From assembly GCA_947458565.1 (NCBI GenBank), contig CANGZK010000033.1, positions 1 through 10,408 of the forward strand: a DNA stretch of 10,408 nucleotides. The letters are read 5' to 3'. The number at the start of each line of letters is the position of its first letter. Within the stretch, counting starts at the first letter, position 1. Positions 6,439 to 10,408 of this stretch are shown piece after piece. The notes beneath the pieces were generated by a model. The model searched no databases and was not told the origin of the DNA. It was given only the letters and a program-made list of their open reading frames with translations. The translations under genes were made by a program, and so were the position numbers. The stretch is from Acidimicrobiaceae bacterium. GTDB taxonomy: Bacteria > Actinomycetota > Acidimicrobiia > Acidimicrobiales > Ilumatobacteraceae.

Positions 6439-7794
6439 TTACTTGCCCGATACCGCTTTGTAGCGATCGAGGGAAATAAGGCGCTCCTCTGCATGGTCCA
6501 CCATCGGCGGAATGTAGGGATTGAGCATTCCTAACGTCCAAGGTGAATGCACTGCATCATCTGCCAGTTCGCGAAGTTCGGGAATCCACTGGCGTACGTA
6601 CGTGCCCTGTGGATCAAAACGCTCGCCCTGGGAAATGGGATTAAAAATTCGAAAGTATGGCGATGCATCCGTACCTGTGCCGGCCGTCCATTGCCAACCG
6701 TGATTGTTTGATGCAATATCTCCATCCACTAAGTGACGCATGAAAAACTTTGCACCCCATTGCCATGGCAGATGTAAATCTTTCACCAGGAAACTCGCAA
6801 CAATCATTCGCACACGGTTGTGCATCCAGCCCGTTGCCAACATTTGTTTCATCCCTGCGTCAACAATTGGAAAACCTGTCTCGCCTTTGCACCACACATC
6901 AAATCTCGCCACGGCATCGGCTCCAGTGTCGTGAGTCATTTTGTTCATTTTTGGTTGGAGGTTTTCCCAAACTGTTCGGGGCTGATGGAAAAGAACATCG
7001 CCGTAAAACTCGCGCCAACATAATTCGCTTCTGAAAACTAAATGTGATTTCGAGTCACCAAGCTCGGCCAACAACGATCGTGGATGAACAAGTCCAAATC
7101 GCAAATAGGGCGACAGTTGGCTTGTGCCATTGATGTCCGGATTATTGCGAGTCTCTGCATAACCATTCAGCGCTGAATCACGAAAAGTTTCCCACACCTT
7201 CCATGCTGCGTGTTCTCCTGCGGTTGGAAGTGTCGCACCGCATACTGGTTCTACAGGTAACTCTTCAGATGCAACAGTTGGTGCGCCTTGCCACGCCACT
7301 TTGGGTTGCGGAAACGGAGCCGACCAGCCTTGTGAGAGCCAAATCTTGGAGAACGGCGTGAATACCGCATATGGCGTGTTGTCTGCCTTGCGAACCAAGC
7401 CAGGGTCGACTGCATACGCAGATCCAACGCTGCGCAACTCTGCGCCAACCTTTCGCAGTGCGGTGTCAACCAATGCATCTCGTGATTGGCCGTACGGTGC
7501 GAAATCTTTGGCAGCAAACACTTCGGTTGCACCAACTTCTTGAGCTACTGCTGGAACTACATCAATCGGGTCACCAGTTCGGATGACCAATGCTCCGCCC
7601 ATTGATTTATTCAGTTCATGTAAGTTGCGCAGGAGAAACACCAAACGCGGTGCTCCCGAGCGCTCAAAGAACTTTGGGTCAATGACAAACAGAGGCGTCA
7701 CGCTCTTGGCACGTGCAGCAGCGACTAGGGCCTCATTGTCAGCCAAGCGCAAATCGCGCCTAAACCACATCACCGAATTAGTTGCGATCGACAC
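6439..7794 (-). CDS. phr: deoxyribodipyrimidine photolyase (class I CPD photolyase)
   Basis: About 451 residues; the start is GTG 7794 (GGAG five bases upstream) or the adjacent GTG 7797. It repairs UV-made cyclobutane pyrimidine dimers using blue light and reduced FAD. The N-terminal antenna domain begins VMWFRRDLRLADN. The FAD-binding domain holds TGFPIVDAGMKQM, TGWMHNRVRMIVASFLVKDL, DGDIASNNHGWQW and GTGTDASPYFRIFNP, all diagnostic of class I CPD enzymes. The two inner tryptophans of the E. coli electron chain (W382, W359) have counterparts, but by ungapped counting the outer one (W306) does not. The sequence style (HLPWQWG, FMRHLVDGD) resembles actinobacterial photolyases, so a deazaflavin antenna is possible but cannot be read from sequence. 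It overlaps the MFS gene end by about 17 bases. Confidence 0.95.
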   Translation of the reverse strand: MSIATNSVMWFRRDLRLADNEALVAAARAKSVTPLFVIDPKFFERSGAPRLVFLLRNLHELNKSMGGALVIRTGDPIDVVPAVAQEVGATEVFAAKDFAPYGQSRDALVDTALRKVGAELRSVGSAYAVDPGLVRKADNTPYAVFTPFSKIWLSQGWSAPFPQPKVAWQGAPTVASEELPVEPVCGATLPTAGEHAAWKVWETFRDSALNGYAETRNNPDINGTSQLSPYLRFGLVHPRSLLAELGDSKSHLVFRSELCWREFYGDVLFHQPRTVWENLQPKMNKMTHDTGADAVARFDVWCKGETGFPIVDAGMKQMLATGWMHNRVRMIVASFLVKDLHLPWQWGAKFFMRHLVDGDIASNNHGWQWTAGTGTDASPYFRIFNPISQGERFDPQGTYVRQWIPELRELADDAVHSPWTLGMLNPYIPPMVDHAEERLISLDRYKAVSGK

Positions 7795-9001
7795 CACTTC
7801 TCCAAATCCACACGCTCATGTACACACCTGCCAACGCGCCAATAATTCCACCATATCCAAGCGACCATTGCACGCTCACGGCATCGGCGACCCAACCAGT
7901 AATTGGTCCACCAATCGGCGTGGAGCCCAAAAATGCAACTGCGCTCAATGCCAGCATTCGCCCCCGCATGTCGGGTGGTGATTCATATTGAATGATCGAG
8001 TTCGCAGCCGAAATCATTGCCGCACCACCGCAACCGAGCGGAATTGCCCACACAAATGCGACCCAGACATTTGGCGACCACGCCATGCCGATATTTGCGA
8101 CAGCCAACAACAACACGTTTATCGCCACCCACCGATACGTTGCACGATGCAGTCGAGCAGTCAACAACGCGCCGATCAAACTTCCAACGCTGGTGACCGC
8201 CAAAACCCAGCCGTAATACTTGGGATCCCCCCATTCTTGGTCGGCAAGTTTTGGAAGTGACACGCCATAGTTAAAGGCAAATGTGCTGACCAATGTGAAA
8301 ATGCTGAACAAAATGAGCAGCCGCTCGTTGTGACGCACGAATCGTAAACCGTCCCGCACCGGTGTGCCACCCGCAGGTCGTAGTGGCGGCGAAAACATTT
8401 CCGATTTTCTCAAACCAGCAACGCCGTACAACATCGCTGCATACGACACGCCGTTGATTACAAACAGCCATCCCGTGCCCAACGGACCAACCAAGGCTGC
8501 AGCAAGGGCCGGACCAAAGATACGCGAGCCCGTCATCACAGCCGTGTTCAGACTCATTGCGTTCGACATGTCTTGTTCCGGTACGAGTTCAGTCACGAGT
8601 CCGCGTCGTGCAGGGTTGTCAATCGCGCCAATAATTCCAAGTGCCCCAGTGAGCACAAACACGATTGGCATGTTGATAATGCCTGTGATGTCGCAGACAC
8701 CAAGCACAATGGCCTGCGATGCAAGCAAGGTTTGCGTGATGATCGTGGTGCGTTGGCGGTTGTAGCGATCGGACAATGCACCAGCCCATGCCCCGAATAA
8801 CAGCATCGGCAAAAACTGCAATGCAGCATTAATGCCAAGTGCAACGGCGCTACCAGTTAATCGATAGAGCAAAAATGATGTGGCCGTGAGTTGCAACCAC
8901 GAGCCGATATTGGAGAGCAGAAGTCCTGCAAAAAACAATCGTGCGTTAAAGCTCTTTAACGAACGAAACATGGCTCCATTTTTGGCGGGCTGCTCAGCCA
9001 T
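7778..9001 (-). CDS. MFS transporter, EntS-like (MFS_3) exporter
   Basis: 407 residues with about twelve hydrophobic segments, so an integral membrane protein. The first half shows the loop motif GALSDRYNRQRT between segments 2 and 3 and IDNPARRGLVTELVP, both typical of the family that includes the enterobactin exporter EntS. A central loop (about 205-225) has GGTPVRDGLRFVRHN, also usual there. The second half repeats the pattern with SPPDMRGRMLAL and STPIGGPITGWVAD. Substrate unknown; small-molecule efflux is a family-level guess. The ATG at 9001 overlaps the lepA stop by eight bases; an internal ATG at 8971 preceded by GGAG is an alternative. Its place between lepA and photolyase gives no metabolic clue. 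Confidence 0.87.
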   Translation of the reverse strand: MAEQPAKNGAMFRSLKSFNARLFFAGLLLSNIGSWLQLTATSFLLYRLTGSAVALGINAALQFLPMLLFGAWAGALSDRYNRQRTTIITQTLLASQAIVLGVCDITGIINMPIVFVLTGALGIIGAIDNPARRGLVTELVPEQDMSNAMSLNTAVMTGSRIFGPALAAALVGPLGTGWLFVINGVSYAAMLYGVAGLRKSEMFSPPLRPAGGTPVRDGLRFVRHNERLLILFSIFTLVSTFAFNYGVSLPKLADQEWGDPKYYGWVLAVTSVGSLIGALLTARLHRATYRWVAINVLLLAVANIGMAWSPNVWVAFVWAIPLGCGGAAMISAANSIIQYESPPDMRGRMLALSAVAFLGSTPIGGPITGWVADAVSVQWSLGYGGIIGALAGVYMSVWIWRSGVDRN

Positions 9002-10408
9002 CGAGTTTGAGCGCCGAAATAAACACGTCGCCTGGCACTTCTACGCGACCAATTGACTTCATTTTCTTCTTTCCCTCTTTTTGCTTTTCAAGCAACTTAC
9101 GCTTTCGGGAAATATCTCCGCCGTAACACTTTGCCAAAACGTCTTTGCGTTTTGCTTTCACTGTCTCACGCGCGATGATGCGTCCACCAATCGCAGCCTG
9201 AATAGGAACATCAAACATCTGGCGCGGAATGAGCTCGCGCAACTTTGCACACATCCGGTTGCCATAGTCGTATGCCTTGTCACGGTGAACGATTGTAGAA
9301 AATGCATCAGCCGGCAATGCATTTAACAAAATATCTACGCGCACCAAGTCAGACACTCGGTATCCATCAAGTTCGTAATCCAAACTTGCATAGCCCTGCG
9401 AACGACTTTTCAACTGATCGAAAAAATCTACAACTACTTCTGCAAGTGGCATTTTGTATTGCATATCGACGCGCTCTGGCGACAGATATTCGAGCTTGAT
9501 CAATTCGCCACGTCGGTCCTGACACAATTCCATCAGCGAACCCGTGTAATCCTTTGGCGTAATGATGCTGACGCGGAAGAAAGGCTCCTCAATTGAACCT
9601 ATATATACAGTCGCAGGCAAGTCGGCAGGGTTGTCAACCTTCACCTTTTCGCCATTGGTCTTATTCACCATGTATTCCACCGACGGTGCCGTGGCAATCA
9701 GCGCCAAATTGAATTCGCGCTCCAATCGCTCTTTCACAATTTCCATGTGCAACAGACCAAGAAATCCACATCGAAAACCAAACCCAAGCGCGCCAGAAGA
9801 CTCTGGCTCGTAGGCAATAGACGCATCATTGAGTTTGAGTCTTTGCAAACTCTCGCGCAAGTTTTCAAAGTCATCACCGTCAATTGGAAACAGTCCACAA
9901 AACACCATTGGCTTTGGATCGCGGTAACCATCGAGAACTTCAGTGGCTGAGTTGATTGCTGTTGTTACTGTCTCACCACTTCGCGCCTCGCCAACATCCT
10001 TGATGCCCGCGATCAGGTACCCCACTTCCCCCGGCCCGAGTTCGGCAACTGGTGTCGACACTGGCATACGCGCACCGATCTCGATCACTTCGTGTGTTGC
10101 TTTAGTTTGCATAAACAGCAACTTGCTACCACTATTCATCCGACCATTCATTACACGGATGCTCGAAACCACACCTCGGTATGTGTCGTACTGCGAGTCA
10201 AAGATGAGGGCCTGAAGTGGCGCATTGACGTCGCCTTTAGGCGGAGGAATACGAACAATGATTTCATCCAACAATTCGGGCACACCAACACCAGTCTTCG
10301 CCGAGATACGCAAGATATCTTCGGCAGGGATACCCAAAACCTTTTCAATTTCCATTGCATAGCGGTCTGGGTCTGCAGCCGGCAAGTCAATCTTGTTGAT
10401 CACTGCAA
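8994..10408 (-). CDS. lepA: elongation factor 4 (LepA), 5' partial
   Basis: The gene runs off the right edge; about 471 of roughly 600 residues are visible, starting just before the GTPase motif NKID. The P-loop and switch regions are outside the window. LepA is a ribosome-binding GTPase implicated in back-translocation and 30S assembly. Seen in order: VINKIDLPAADPDR and ISAKTGVG (end of the G domain), the beta-barrel domain with FDSQYDTYRGVV, then GALGFGFRCGFLGLLHMEI, the LepA/EF-G-like domains, and the C-terminal domain unique to LepA with VPIQAAIGGRIIARETVKA, KCYGGDISRKRKLLEKQKEG and RVEVPGDVFISALKL. The C terminus is complete. A GTG at 10403 is only an internal Val codon. It is the most upstream visible gene of the minus-strand run. 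Confidence 0.97.
   Translation of the reverse strand, partial: AVINKIDLPAADPDRYAMEIEKVLGIPAEDILRISAKTGVGVPELLDEIIVRIPPPKGDVNAPLQALIFDSQYDTYRGVVSSIRVMNGRMNSGSKLLFMQTKATHEVIEIGARMPVSTPVAELGPGEVGYLIAGIKDVGEARSGETVTTAINSATEVLDGYRDPKPMVFCGLFPIDGDDFENLRESLQRLKLNDASIAYEPESSGALGFGFRCGFLGLLHMEIVKERLEREFNLALIATAPSVEYMVNKTNGEKVKVDNPADLPATVYIGSIEEPFFRVSIITPKDYTGSLMELCQDRRGELIKLEYLSPERVDMQYKMPLAEVVVDFFDQLKSRSQGYASLDYELDGYRVSDLVRVDILLNALPADAFSTIVHRDKAYDYGNRMCAKLRELIPRQMFDVPIQAAIGGRIIARETVKAKRKDVLAKCYGGDISRKRKLLEKQKEGKKKMKSIGRVEVPGDVFISALKLDG

Noticed and set aside
10401..10403. GTG at 10403 as the start of lepA
   Set aside because: It encodes the Val before the conserved NKID GTPase motif; the P-loop part of LepA must lie beyond the edge.

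Overview
The window looks like chromosomal DNA of an actinobacterium of intermediate GC (about half G+C by eye). The signs are a BldD-type regulator, a class I photolyase of actinobacterial appearance, and the hrcA-dnaJ-rsmE heat-shock/ribosome cluster near lepA and hemW. The modest GC and this gene set suggest the Acidimicrobiia (freshwater or marine lineages). That placement is inference; no marker in the window settles it.

Left part, plus strand (1-1853): the 3' part of a metallo-beta-lactamase-fold hydrolase with an alkyl-sulfatase-type dimerization region, open at the left edge. A 98-base gap follows. Then comes a small membrane-anchored coiled-coil protein whose central region is a DNA-level tandem array of 21-base heptad units.

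Right part, minus strand (1862-10408): a tightly packed run, read right to left. The order is lepA (5' end missing) > MFS exporter > deoxyribodipyrimidine photolyase > hrcA > dnaJ > rsmE > BldD-like regulator > hemW > tRNA-Val(GAC). Most junctions overlap by 4-20 bases, two of them as GTGA stop/start overlaps. The largest gap between protein genes is about 40 bases, between the photolyase and hrcA, so the genes are probably co-transcribed and translationally coupled. Their products cover translation (LepA, RsmE, tRNA), protein folding and its control (DnaJ, HrcA), anaerobic-type radical SAM/heme handling (HemW), UV repair (photolyase) and export (MFS).

Most notable points: the regulator keeps an exact RXD-X8-RXXD motif, the cyclic-di-GMP signature of BldD, inside a housekeeping operon. 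The tRNA-Val has C instead of U at position 33 and a C-U mismatch in the T stem. The coiled-coil gene carries a near-identical 21-base tandem array. The photolyase seems to lack the outermost tryptophan of the classical electron-transfer triad. No gene-free stretch reaches 300 bases, and I saw no mobile element, CRISPR array or phage gene.
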